In this document: positions 45,898 to 57,533 of the stretch, one piece after another
How the letters are laid out: every line of letters starts with the position of its first letter
How positions within the stretch are numbered: position 1 is the first letter of the stretch
Source of the DNA: Plicaturopsis crispa FD-325 SS-3
Lineage: Eukaryota; Basidiomycota; Agaricomycetes; Amylocorticiales; Amylocorticiaceae
Assembly: GCA_000827205.1 (NCBI GenBank)
Contig: KN832558.1
Location: forward strand, 802,220 to 866,219
DNA: 64,000 bases
Direction of reading: 5' to 3'
Program-made: the position numbers and the translations under genes
Notes under the pieces: generated by a model
What the model was told of the DNA's origin: nothing
Seen by the model: only the letters and a program-made list of their open reading frames with translations
Databases searched by the model: none

Positions 45898-48017
45898 CTA
45901 TTGCTGCTTCCTGCCCTTGCGCTGATGTCTTCTCAAACATTTGCGGGCGTTCGGAATACCGAACTGAGCGTATGAACATGGAGTCAGTGTCAGAAGTGCA
46001 TGTATTCATAGGAGTTCTCACCCGAATGGCTGGGTAAAGCACAAGCAACGTTCCACCGAGCGTCCAGGCATATTTGATATGCACAGGCAACGGTTCCGGG
46101 AACTGGCCCTGGCTCCATTTGATGATAACGAGCAGCTCCGTGATGACTGTCGCCAGCAGCAACCAAACATGCTGCCCCATTCGCACTGCACGTCGCGGGT
46201 CATTGATGTACTGGAACAGCTCGCGCACAGCCGGCAAGGCGCAGAGAAAGACGAAAGCAAGGCGCATGATCACTATGGGATGATCAGGCTCCATCCAAAG
46301 CAGACTCTGTGTCCATCTGTGTCAGTTGTGCTTTGAGAAAGCCGTTATACGAATTTACCTTGAGGTAGAAAGGATTGAGTTCCGCAGCTAGGAAAACCAC
46401 AAGCAGAAGGACAACTGTGAAGTAATGCGTGAAGGACACCGTGCCTTCCCACTTGAATGCTGGATATATACATCAGACAAAGAGAGCATATAAGTTTAAC
46501 TTTATAGATACCAGTGAAGTCGTGTGGTGAGAACTGCGAGAGAACACGGCGCGCTTTTGATCGTAGTCCCCGCGTTTGCTTGAAGCCACGCCACTGGTAC
46601 GGCTGTATAGATAGCAATTAACTTCGGAGGGAGGAATGTAGAATACAGAAGAAGACGAACCTTGACTTCAAAGTATTGGCAGGTCTTCATTCCAACATAT
46701 GTCCCAAGCCAGTTGCAAACAAGAACGTCAAGAATCCACTAATGAGACGATGGTGAGAAAAGAAAAACTCGGGTCGAGATGTCATGTAAGGGGCGGGCGT
46801 ACATGGTCCCACCAGCACTACACGGACGTGATTAGATCTATGAATGAGAGGGAGAAGGTCTAGAGCGTACCTCCGCAAAGTTAGCCAGCTGGTGCTGAAG
46901 ACTGTATTCGGCAAACTCGAATGCAATGCTGAGAATCTGTGCAGGGTCAATAAAAACAAACGAAAGAAGGCGGAATACAATCTCACCCAGCAAAACCAAT
47001 AATCGCGCAAAATCATGGCTTTACCGAACCAGCCAAGCGCGTGTGCTAGACAGAAGATATCGATAGCATTCTGATGGTCGTAGTGCGTTAGTCGCCCGTT
47101 CTCAAACAGCAAGGCGTAGGAAAGCACTCACCCAGACGTTGGTCGCGGTGAAAGCACAATCCTCTGCATAGCTTTTTTCCGGAAGTGGTACGCCAAGGCT
47201 AGGATCTACGAGTAGCATCATGCCACGCGCCGAGTCGAGGTCTTGAAACAACAAGAACACGAGCAGGAGCTCGTAAAGGAGATTTATGCCGAGAACTATA
47301 CGCCAGAATGCGGGATGCGGACGAATAAACGGTCCATCTCGAAATTGGAGCATAGAAAATGTGAGGAACGCGACTATGGCAGCATATGCGCCACTTCTCG
47401 TCCGCCGTCGGTCGATTAGTGGCAATCAAGAGGCAGGTAGGCAAAACACATACACCCGGCGTTTATCTCTGCCTTCTGCAATAACATCTTGCGTAGTTGC
47501 AACATACGCAAGGGCGCATAGTCCGAGTGAGAGTACCGTTAAAGTGATAGGCTTGTAGAAAAATCTAGGAAGCGGGAGTAAGATGCCATATAGGAGAGGC
47601 GTCTATGCGCGACTCACTCGACGCTAGATATTGCGACTGCTGAATGAGCTGGTACTTGTCCATGTAGCATATAACGTACCTGGTGTCATGCTTCTCTTGA
47701 AACGGTGTGATTCGTGTGTATGATTCCGTGCGGTCAGCCTTGCACCTGGGTAGTTAGCGTTTGGCACAAAGAAGATATACGCGTCACGCACATCATACCC
47801 TGTGCGACCAGTACTCAGTATGATTCTACAAATGGGTCAAACTCGACTTACAGCGCACGGGGACACCATCCAGTCCAGGAATGGGCTCTGGCTCCGGTTG
47901 GGGTGAAAAGGCCGCGTCGGAGTCTTCTGCTGGAGAAGTAGGAGACAAATCCCCACTCAGGTCGTTACAAGAATTAATAGCCAATGTCTTGGAATCTAGC
48001 ACAGAGTCGTCCCCCAT
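45898..48017 (-). CDS. Phosphatidylserine synthase, base-exchange (PSS/PTDSS) type
   Basis: Many exons from ATG 48017 to TAG 45898. The N-terminus is acidic and Pro-rich (MGDDSVLDSKTLAINS). Landmarks are the luminal/membrane block VDPSLGVPLPEKSYAEDCAF, NAIDIFCLAHALGWFGKAMI then LRDYWFCW, FAEYSLQHQL, the family signature [20 protein letters not shown] followed by VGMKTCQYFEVK, and YQWRGFKQTRG. At least eight hydrophobic helices are visible. The C-terminus ends RKCLRRHQRKGRKQQ, an ER-retention-like basic tail. It should exchange serine for the head group of an existing phospholipid in the ER, unlike yeast Cho1, which uses CDP-diacylglycerol. Exons near 47.4-47.9 kb are less certain. Confidence 0.88.
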
Positions 48018-51000
48018 TGCTACGAGGTAGAAGTGAAAAGCAAGACAGGTTTAGCTGAAGAGCGTCGTCAACGAAAGCGAAACGTTTATGCAAGCCGTCA
48101 AAAACGTTCGCCGTCCGGTCAATCTTATCTTATCATCCCCAAATATTGAGATTATCACGAAGTTTACAGTAAAACATATCAGAGGATACACATAGTGCGA
48201 AGACAAGAGGAGGAAATACAGGAAGGCTGAACATCGCTATACAGAACAGCCTGCTAAATGACAAGTAATTCTCTCGTCAGGAGGAACGTTAGAAATGACC
48301 TAGAATCAGATTCAGAGTGGGTCGACTCGGTATGTAGGTACGGAGGAGGTAAAAATTACTGCACCATCCTCGACAATTCCTCGAGGATAATATCCTAAAG
48401 AAGGTATAGCCTTTATCCGTAGTGCCTATAGCGCGGTCGTAGCAGCGAAAAGTTCCGCGCGCTGAAGAATCGGGCTGACATGGGTTCGATGTAACTGCTT
48501 CCTGCAGACGTCGCTCGTAGGTCGGCCAACGAAGGATGATCGTTGAAAGCTACCAGCCAGGTGGAAACTAGTCGTCTGTTATGACAGGTGGCTGTGAAAA
48601 GGACGGGCGGGAAGTGTCGGTCGCAATCGTACTGCAGAGGTCGGCTTTTGTGACGCTGATATTATGATTTTTCACGTTTAGACTTCTGGAACAAATGTCA
48701 CTGGTTAGCACAGGTTCCATGTACTTAGCTTATTCGATTCCAAGAATGCTGCATGGAGGGAGACTAGCCCCCACGAAGGTACCTAGGCATGCCCATCCGC
48801 AGTCACTTAGTCGCATGGAATTGCAGAACTGAATGTATCGGTGGGTCGCCCCCTCCTTCGTTGACGGGCTGAATGGAGGCCGAACAGCACTACGGGGATA
48901 TCATGATCGATGAGTTACATGAAGGGGTATACACATGGAATTCACGACTCACTAGGGTTGACGAGTCGTGGTTTGCATGTGGTGCTGTACCACTGGGGAA
49001 TGCCCGCCGTGTGTAAGCATGCGCTTGCCAACCTTCTGGTAGGACTCCCGCAATTGCCACTGGCTAGCGAGATGAAAGATTCCCAGAACCTCTCTCGATT
49101 TGGGGCACACCACGGTAAACTAGAAACAGCCGGCGGAACCAGTAAGTTTCCAGTTCCCCGCGCAGGTCATTCGTCGCGGAGACAGTAGCAGAGCACCTTC
49201 TACGTACCCACATTGAAGGCGTTATCGGTTCTACGCCAGGGCCGGGACTCGGATTAAAGTCGGATAGGTTCTCGAGTGTCGACCTCCCGCCCGAAAGACC
49301 CTAAAACATAGCAAGTAAGTAGCGCAGATCGTCTCGGGCCACCGACGCAGTAAAGCTGGAAGGTCAAGTTCGTGCCGTTGAGCCTACGATCGCGATATGC
49401 AGGCAATCCATATAGATTAGATGGCCCCACATCAAGAAGACGAAACAGCAGGCAGACTCGAGGACGATCGTTGAAGCAGCAGAGTAATGTCAAAAGACAT
49501 CAGCCGCAAAGCGATATTTTCGTTGATTACATACAAACATACGATTGAGCACATTGAATAAAACGAACGACCGTCGAGGATGGAAAGTACGTACACTTTC
49601 AAGAGGAGCTCGAGAGCCAAGTAACGCTGCTGTTTATTGTCTCGTTTCGGGTTCTGGCGATCGAGTTGACTCGGTGTGAGATCACGGAGTGCGAGTCCGA
49701 CCGATATTATCCAGTCCACAAAAATCAATCTACTGATAGATTGGCTGTCCCCCGGTCTCGGGGGCGAAGGCCTTCCTGCGGGTGCGGGAAAGATCAGCAG
49801 CCTGGTGATGGGAAATACATGCTGGGGAAATAATTAGCATCAACAATGGCGCCCATAGAAGGCGCGAAATTCTGAAGAGAAGCGACACAAGGACAGCAAC
49901 CACGGTGATCAGCATGCCATTCAAGTCGTGGCACAACGCATGATCACTCACTGAGTCGATACCAAGATTTAGATCCTGAAATTTCGTGCAATTGTGCGTT
50001 CCATTGTTGACGATCACGACCACGCCGCAAAATCGAGGCGTTTTTTTCTCACACCTCAATGTGCGATTCGTGCCGCTTCATCGCACTTCTCTGGCTATCG
50101 CTTTCAGTCTCGAGCGGAAGCCACGATCACGAACGCAGCAACGAATGAAAGGCCCATAGCATTTGCAACTGCGGCACATGGACCTGGTGAAAGCTATAGT
50201 TGGATGTCATTATCAATGATTATGGCGTTTGCAATCTTCTCAAAGCGGGTGACGGCTTACTCTCCTGGTGCACGACTGCGGAGCAGCTTCATAGCATATA
50301 TGTAGTCATTGCCGCGCCACCTTTTGTGAGATGCTCATTTTTGGCCTTGGTGGCGCTGCAAAGCGCCATAGATCCATACTGGACCAGCTTCGACCCGATG
50401 GATCGTCTTCGAAGAACCGGAAGGAACGTTGCAGGCGTTGTCCATCTGTTTCCTGTAGATCAGCTGGATGCTGTACCTGCTCCATGGATGAACACATTGC
50501 ACGATCCCCCATCTAGTGTCGCGTCCGTCAGTACGGGCTACTATAGTCATTCTGGCACAAAGACGTGTAACGTACGATGACTTGTCCAAATGCATGATCA
50601 CATCATGGGACGCATGCCGAACAATACCCCAAAGGTCTTGCGACGATTGCCAAGATATCTCAGGCTCTGTTTCAGATGATCGATGGGTAAGAGCACCCTC
50701 TAGCGTGGACAAGCTCACGAGTTTCAAGACACTCGTCGTGCGTAGCACATGCACAAAGTGTCCTAAACGACCGGGGCTGCAGCTGGCCATTATCTGACGA
50801 GGAGTATTAGCCAACGCAGTGTTCCGGTATCCGTATCTCAAAACGGCTCTCATTCGTGGGGTTACACTCGCCCAATAACATGGCACGTACCTACGAAATT
50901 CGTGTGAGACGGTACGCCAAGATCTAAGGCGTCTGGGGGATCAGAGTCCGAGCACTGGAAGCCATAATAAGCCGACGATCCCGAAGTTCTCGGAATTTCA

Positions 51001-52112
51001 CGTTACCTGAGAACATAGCTCTGATGTGTTCGATATGCACACATCTAGGCGGGAGCGGTGGTAGATCTTCTCCAATACTGCTCTAGGGCGCGTTGAGGTG
51101 CATTCGAGTAGGTAATTTCGTTTGGCTCTTCGTTGCTCCAGTTTCTTTTGGAACGATCATCGATGAAAGCTCCAAAGCGATAACCAATGTCAAGAAGACC
51201 CTGTGAATACCTGCTAGTGTACAGCAAAAAGATAAGTGCATATGACATGAGCATCTTGTTACCGATTGAATATGTACGTGGCACAAAGTGATGCATACCT
51301 CGACTTCGCATTGATGCCATACGGATCCAATGACTGAGCTTCGTTATTTTTTTCCACGACACTTACTTATATGCCGCCGAAGACCGACAACGTTCGTGTA
51401 TCCCTGAGGCTCGGTTTTCATGCTACAAGCCGGCTGCTGGCCGATGTGGTATGCCGTTGCGCCACGGTCATAGTAACCCTCGGCTTCGAGGCATGATGGA
51501 GAGCTAAAAGGTGGGCGTCGCTATCTCGTCGACAAGTAATAACGCTGAACTTACCTCAAGATAAGGCGTTATTTTACATTTCGCCCGCGCTGTATACCTA
51601 TCTGGCAAGAGAAAGACTGAGGACGGTGCCCAGTAGCGTTTAGTTCCTGGACGAAGGGAGAAGGAACGAGGAGAAGGGTCGGCAATCGGATTTCATTTCC
51701 GTGAAGTTGGTGCACTTTGCCACCGCTGAGCCAAATCTTTGCTGCGAATTCGACCGCGAACTTGCCGCGACATTGTTTTCCGGATATCTGGATTCTTGGG
51801 TCCTCGTTCTTGTTCACCGTCAACTTATCGCAGGTGCTCGCTACCTGTTCCTTTCAATTTCTCCTGAGAAGGGCACCATTTGGAGGCCCGAGGGAGGCGC
51901 TCACACGTTTTATTTGTGTCAAAGCCGAGACCGTCGTGACAGCTCGACAGCGCTTATCCCAGGCTGTCCTCCCCAGTTTGGATGTGATTTGAACAGATTC
52001 AAATGTGCTTCGTCCAGGATCACGATTGGCCTGCTATTGGGCCCGGGACCCATAAGGTTATACAACAAAGTAGACGGCAGTACCTTTCTTTCCTCATCTC
52101 CTCAGCACAGAA
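48018..52112. other. 4.1-kb region without an identifiable gene
   Basis: The longest gap in the window. Minus-strand frames at 49.4-51.4 kb include hydrophobic stretches (RVFLTLVIALELSSMIV near 51200, MLITVVAVLVSLLFRISRLL near 49890) and a few plausible splice sites, such as a GTACGT donor near 50890 and a CTCGTCAG acceptor near 50795. They could not be joined into a convincing protein. Base composition is slightly AT-richer than in the neighbours. It may hold a decayed membrane-protein gene or a lineage-specific one. No terminal repeats or transposase-like frame was found. Confidence 0.4.
48943..48970. repeat. Perfect 8-base inverted repeat
   Basis: CACGACTC at 48943-48950 and GAGTCGTG at 48963-48970 are exact reverse complements with a 12-base spacer. 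It could be a hairpin or a dimeric regulator site. No neighbouring gene is known. Confidence 0.45.
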
Positions 52113-53741
52113 ATGTCTTCCGACGCTTTTCAGCCGCCTTTCCTGCTCAAAGGCGAGGACATGGACGCAGAATTCACGCTGGACACGGACCACAGGAAAC
52201 GACGCCGCAATAGGACCACTCAGGTGTGCCTCTCCGTCCGGCCTTCTCGCCTTGTTTGCGGGGTACTCATTCACGTCCTCCCCTTCCCAGTCGTGCTTGA
52301 ACTGCCATACATCAAAGCGCCGGGTAAGTGGCCGCGCATGTATTTTCACCGCAAATCCCCTCCCTCGGAATATAGAAGAAAAAATTCACCTACTTTTTTC
52401 ACCAGTGTGATCGTAAAAGGCCTTGCCAGCGTTCGTAAGAAAAATTTATGTTTCTGAACCTCATATTAATCCCATTCGGCAACAGGCTGTATCCAACTAG
52501 GCTTGGTAATGCAGGCGTTTTCTCCCCGTCCACTGTTTCTTATGATATTTCTACCAGACAGGACTTTGCGTGTACGAAGTCGACGATATTTCTACCAGGT
52601 TCGCAGAACGTTGGCCGAGTTGAAATTGGAATCTGAGCCAATGCCAATCATCACAGGGATGACCCAACGGTCGACGAGAACACCAGGCTTCGGAACAGAA
52701 TTGCGGAGTTGGAGCGTTTGGTTAGAGAGCTACGAGGTATGGGCAGTGTTGCTATGCAACAAAAGACTTGAGCCCCACTGACATCTTTGCTGCGTAGGCA
52801 AACCCCATCCTCGATGGGCTGACCCCAACTACGGCGACGGTGACCCATCTGAACGGTGGCACTCTCGAGCCACTAAAAGCACGCCTCAGATAAGGCAAAT
52901 ACCCCGCTCGCCTGTACGGGAAGAGGATGGCCGTTTCGCTGGCCCATCCTCGACTCACGTGAAGTCCGAGTCGAGCTCTGACCCGGGAAATTCGCGCCTC
53001 TATCAGTTCACCCCCTCACCGCGAATCGCGCACTACGAAGACTACCAGTCTAGTAATCCGTCCCCGCCCCTATCGTCTTACGACGGCGGTCACCCGACAT
53101 CTTACCAGTCTATCCCGTCAGGGAGCCGCTCGGGCAATCCATATCCTACCCAGTCTCCGACGATGCCCGGCACTACATATAGCTCGGGTAATCATCCATA
53201 TACGCAAACCGTTGGAGGGTACCGATCAGTGGAACGGATTCAGCTTGATGATAAAGTAAACACCTCCCATTACGCCTCTGCGAGCCACTCTTCGCGCTCT
53301 CCTTGCGGCTGTCGCACCAATCCAGGGACAAGTAATGCGCTCATCGCTCTGACGCACCAGCTGCAAAGCACCCTCAACACGATGCGACACTACACACCCC
53401 ATTCACCTCATACCTCCTGCACACTCTATAGACGCATCGCGGACCTGAACGATGTAATGCAGTAAGTCATTCTGTTCCGTAGTAATCATGAATTCCGACT
53501 TATCGACATCTTATCGAGAACTAGTGGCAACGAGCCGAATGAATCTCCCGGACCGTACGGTGCGCTCCCCACACCGACCGGAAGCGACGTTGTAGCCCCC
53601 CTCTCTGCGTCTAGCACGCCCTACAACACACCTTCATCTGCCGTGTCTCACGAGTGGAGCGCAATAGCAGGTGCAGGATACAACCCTTATTTCCCTCCGC
53701 AGCACGGGGACGGGCACAACATGTACAACACGATTCCATGA
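52113..53741 (+). CDS. Zn2Cys6 fungal transcription factor
   Basis: Eight exons (52113-52223, 52291-52323, 52406-52430, 52486-52505, 52558-52598, 52657-52736, 52798-53461, 53525-53741) give 396 residues. The zinc cluster is assembled from four tiny exons: SCLNCHTSKRR, CDRKRPCQ, RCIQLGL and TGLCVYEVDD, matching C-x2-C-x6-C-x5-C-x2-C-x8-C. A short coiled coil follows (RLRNRIAELERLVRELRG). The remainder is Ser/Pro/Tyr-rich and disordered, with no fungal-specific middle homology domain. It probably binds CGG-type DNA sites as a dimer. The target is unknown; the nearest metabolic genes are more than 30 kb away. It converges on the TANGO2 gene, 240 bases apart. Confidence 0.9.
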
Positions 53742-53981
53742 CCCAACACTCGCTAGCGTCCACTCTAACTATCTTACTGGCTAACCTAATTGCACGCTGC
53801 GCAGTCAGCTTCTTTCTTGTTTCCTCCGACACTTCCCTATATCGTCTCTGATGCACAGTACTGTTACTTGCTGGACTTGACTCGAGTATCGCCGTAGTTG
53901 TTCGCGAAACCTATACTATTTTATCGCTACTGTAATATACACCTCTCAGTCACCGATGAAACATTCAATCCTTGGATAGTG

Positions 53982-55054
53982 TTATGCAGGCGCGCGACCA
54001 GATATGTGAAATCGGAATTCGCGTTGAGTGGGAGGATCGGATAACGCAGGTTTCCCATCCTTGTCTAGCTTCCATATATCTCGTTCCACGAAGAGGACCC
54101 TCCCGTCTCGACGAATAAGGATCACAGTGGACAAGCGTGTGCCGTAGTAAGCCGCAGGATTAGATCCTGGAACCTGGAACGGTTCGACGTGAATTGCATT
54201 TCGCAACTCCATGCGCTGTCGAGGGGGCTCCGGTGGTCGCAAACTTTCGCAAGCGACGGTCGCGGGCTATAAGCTATTTGGCGAAGATGTAGCAGGAGTG
54301 CGAAAACTCACGTCAAAAGTTTGAAAAGGCTCTCTGTGAGCGCTGTCTCCGTGATGTCGGAATGCAAAATGTTGCTGAGCAGCTCGACCCCGTTACGGAC
54401 TTTGGGCCATTCTTGTGCTCCCTTGCCGTCGATGCCGTTCGACATGCCCCCACGCTGTCTCTCCTCCACAGAAAGAGGACGAATCGTGATCAAGCCTCCC
54501 GCGCCACCATTCGAAACGAACGCGGCGTCGAAGCTCAGGGTTTCAAATTCCTGGGACTTCGGGGACAACAACAACAAGTTGAATCCAGCATAATTGGCAT
54601 CCATAGGTGTGATCTTTCCGACTTCGTCCTCGAGGGGATGCGATGATTCAGATAGAAGGAATGATGAGACAAGGTGGCCCCTGGATGAGTTAACATGGGG
54701 AGTCGGTTCTGTGATGTTCGTCCTATGATTTCGTGTAATTAATCACGTCTGTGCACTGAGTGTGTGGGAGTTTGGAATTCCTGCTTACAACAAAGCAATT
54801 CTCCCCGCCCGAGTCATTCCCAGCCATGTTCCGCCTGCTGTGACGTCCAGACCAGATAGAACAGTGCCACCATCACCGCTGGTGTCTTTCCCGAACGAAT
54901 GGAAATGGGCGTCCGTAGTGGGCCTTGCAAGGAATTCGTCGCGGTTGTTACACAGGATACTGTGAACCAATAGTTAGGTCTTGAGAATATGCATGCTGTG
55001 TATGACTGACAGGGCGTAATCCGGATGTTCAAGCGACCAGAACCCAACACACAT
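53982..55054 (-). CDS. TANGO2/NRDE-domain protein
   Basis: Four exons (55054-55011, 54959-54789, 54722-54312, 54243-53982) give 295 residues. It starts MCVGFWSLEHPDYALILCNN followed by RDEFLARPT, with the eponymous NRDE motif. TAGGTWLGMTRAGRIALLTN, then ITEPTPHVNSSRGHL and YYGTRLSTVILIRRDGRVLF are conserved through the family. This is the usual length for fungal members (human TANGO2 has 276). The family is linked to Golgi organisation in flies and to mitochondrial heme and lipid handling in animals and yeast; the biochemical activity is unsettled. The start is secured by the conserved MCVGFW spliced to the rest by a 51-base intron. Confidence 0.9.
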
Positions 55055-55574
55055 ACTGACGATAAGCGAAAGACGTTGAGGGATTTAACCGGGGATGCGA
55101 GGGCGTATTTATCCCCAAATTTCAGCGCCTTGCTAAGGTAGATCGATACGCCGTGCCCTTGTGTTTCGCGATCTGGGTTGAGTCCGTCCGAGCGAGCCTG
55201 TTCTAGGTGCAAAAACTCCAGTAGGGTGAGGCTTTGAGGTCGTCTCGAGGATCGTAGGATCTAGGACAAAAACAAGCCTTGCCGAAGCAATCCTTGTCCA
55301 TCGACGAGTCGAATGGCCCACAAGCCACTGGGAGATGGAGGAGGGAAAGAGAGCGCACTTCAAATTCGGATTCGGTTGCATGATCCCGGTCCCGGTCTTT
55401 GGCCAATCGGTGCCAGGGCCGTGGGCACAGTACGACCGACATCGTTGAAGATTATATTGTTCTGAATACATTGTTTACGACTTTACCGTGACTATAACGT
55501 CCAGAGGCATCTCCGACCAGTCGACAAGGGCCACCGTAGAGCAGCTCGTTCAAGCGCAAGGCTGTGCTCAGAAC
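55055..55574. promoter_or_regulatory. Intergenic region between divergent TANGO2 and ARP6
   Basis: About 520 bases holding both upstream regions. No TATA box was found. ORFs here are short and unsupported. Confidence 0.4.
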
Positions 55575-57385
55575 ATGACAGACGCACCGGTCGTCGTAGT
55601 GGACAACGGCGCGTCTACCATAAAGGCAGGCATTGCTATCGCGGACGAGGAGCCAAGGTATGTTTTGCAGATATATATTACTGTCGGGGCTCATGCTGAC
55701 CAGATGGCTAGAATCATAATCAACGCTCTTGTACGGTCAAAGGGCGACAAAACGACGTATTTCGGACACGAGTTCGACCGATGTAAAGACTACTCGTCCC
55801 TCCATTTTCGGCTGCCATTCGAAAAGGTGAGCAATGATAAATCCAACGCTGCTCCTTTGTATCGGAGGAGATATTTTTCTAGTATCTTAGGGCTACCTGG
55901 TCGACTGGGACGCGCAAAAAGCAATATGGGACGGCCTGTTCTCCTCGGATGTTCTTGGGGTAAGCGTTTCATCGAAAACTCAGATAAATCATTGCTCAGA
56001 GAGGTCTAGGTCATTCCGCCAGAATCGTCGCTTCTCATCACCGAGCCATACATGAACCTCCCGAATATACAAGACGTATACGACCAGTTTGTCTTTGAGG
56101 AGTACGAGTTTCAGTCGTACCATCGAGGCGCACGTAAGTACCCGAGAAACCCTTATCCACGAATGAGGTTCAAATGTATCGACACAGCTGCTTCGTTTAC
56201 CCCTCATGGAAACCTCTTCTCAGAGCCCGGCCAACCCCCTGCAGAATGCACCCTCGTAATCGATTCGGGGTTCAGCTTCACACATGCCATTCCTATCATG
56301 AATGGTAAAATTGTCTGGAATGCCGTGAGGAGGTGCGCTATTTGTTGTATTCTGACCGACTTCTAAACAACCACAATGCAGGTTGGATGTTGGCGGCAAA
56401 TTTCTTACCAATCAACTGAAGGAACTTATTTCATTTCGACAATGGAATATGATGGAGGAAACGTATATCATGAACCAAGTGAAAGAGACTTGCTGCTATG
56501 TGTCGACCAATTTCAAAGGCGACCTTGAAGCGTGCCGGTGCGTCTCAGAAGTTCCCCGTAGACCTGGCGTATCATTTTTTTGACTATGAAACGTCGTAGG
56601 GTTGATCCTAAACGCAATCGGATTGTACAAGAGTATATCCTTCCCGATTTGACCACCGACCGACAAGGGCATGTCCGAAGGCCAGACGATATAATCGCAG
56701 ACAACGATCAAATCCTGTTCATGAACAACGAGCGCTTCACCGTCCCGGAAATCATCTTCCGACCTGATGATATTGGTTAGCGTTTGGCCCTGGTTCCTAC
56801 TCGACGCACTCTGACAGTTTTTCTCAGGTTTGGACCAGTCAGGTCTCCCTGCCATGGTCGCAGCATCGATCGCAGCGCTGCCAGATGACCTTCGCGGGAT
56901 GTTCTGGGCTAATATCGGTCTAATAGGCGGCAACACGAAGATGCCCGGTTTTCGGGATCGCCTGTGAGTGTACCTATCGGTACAGCGATGCGAAGTAGCT
57001 CACGGATATGTGCAGGATGTCGGAATTGCGGTCCCTGGCACCCAGCGAGTGCGAAATCGTCATATACCAGTGTGATGAGTATGCCTTCTGCGCAGTCACG
57101 CTTGTTCTTGGTAACTGACTTATATTTACCAGCCCGATAACGGAGGTTTATCGCTCAGCCGCAAATTTTGCACGACAGCCAGAATATTGGGACTCTACGG
57201 TGACTCGCGCCGAGTATCTCGAAGCGGGAAGTAACGCGTGCCGTCGAAAGTTCAAAGATTGGAAGCCAGACGAGCGAGAGAAAGAAAAGGTACATATCGA
57301 CCAGGGTAGATTCAGGGTTAAGGCTGACGACGCACAGCTGCAGCATGCTCCTGGTCGACGCAAGTCGCTAACTCAGAAGCGGTGA
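55575..57385 (+). CDS. ARP6: Actin-related protein 6
   Basis: Ten exons (55575-55657, 55712-55826, 55891-55959, 56010-56133, 56188-56332, 56382-56537, 56600-56775, 56828-56963, 57016-57078, 57133-57385) give 439 residues. The actin fold is seen in [16 protein letters not shown] (phosphate loop 1), [52 protein letters not shown] (phosphate loop 2), [15 protein letters not shown] and [30 protein letters not shown] and the YHRG segment distinguish Arp6 from actin and other ARPs. Arp6 is a nuclear subunit of the SWR1 complex that exchanges histone H2A.Z. The C-terminal 40 residues form a charged extension beyond the actin core. An in-frame extension to 55488 exists, but [12 protein letters not shown] is the typical start. 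Confidence 0.92.
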
Positions 57386-57533
57386 CAATGCTGGTGAATC
57401 TACAGAGCCTCATGTCTCTACGGTGAGTGCATACCCTGCTTGATATCGTCATAAATTATCATAACGTTCGCTGGATTATAGTGTTATAATATTGTGGAAC
57501 CCGAATTGTCCATATACATTCACGAAAATCATA

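Noticed and set aside
49254-50059. Minus-strand ORFs as a DUF6533 membrane protein gene
   Set aside because: Hydrophobic segments are present, but none of the family landmarks (DYxxTFxxEV, SRY, RLMINLRE) could be found.
52406-52505. Apparent loss of a zinc-binding Cys in the Zn2Cys6 factor
   Set aside because: Using the GTTCGT donor at 52431 instead of the later GTAAG gives CQRCIQLGL and a complete cluster.
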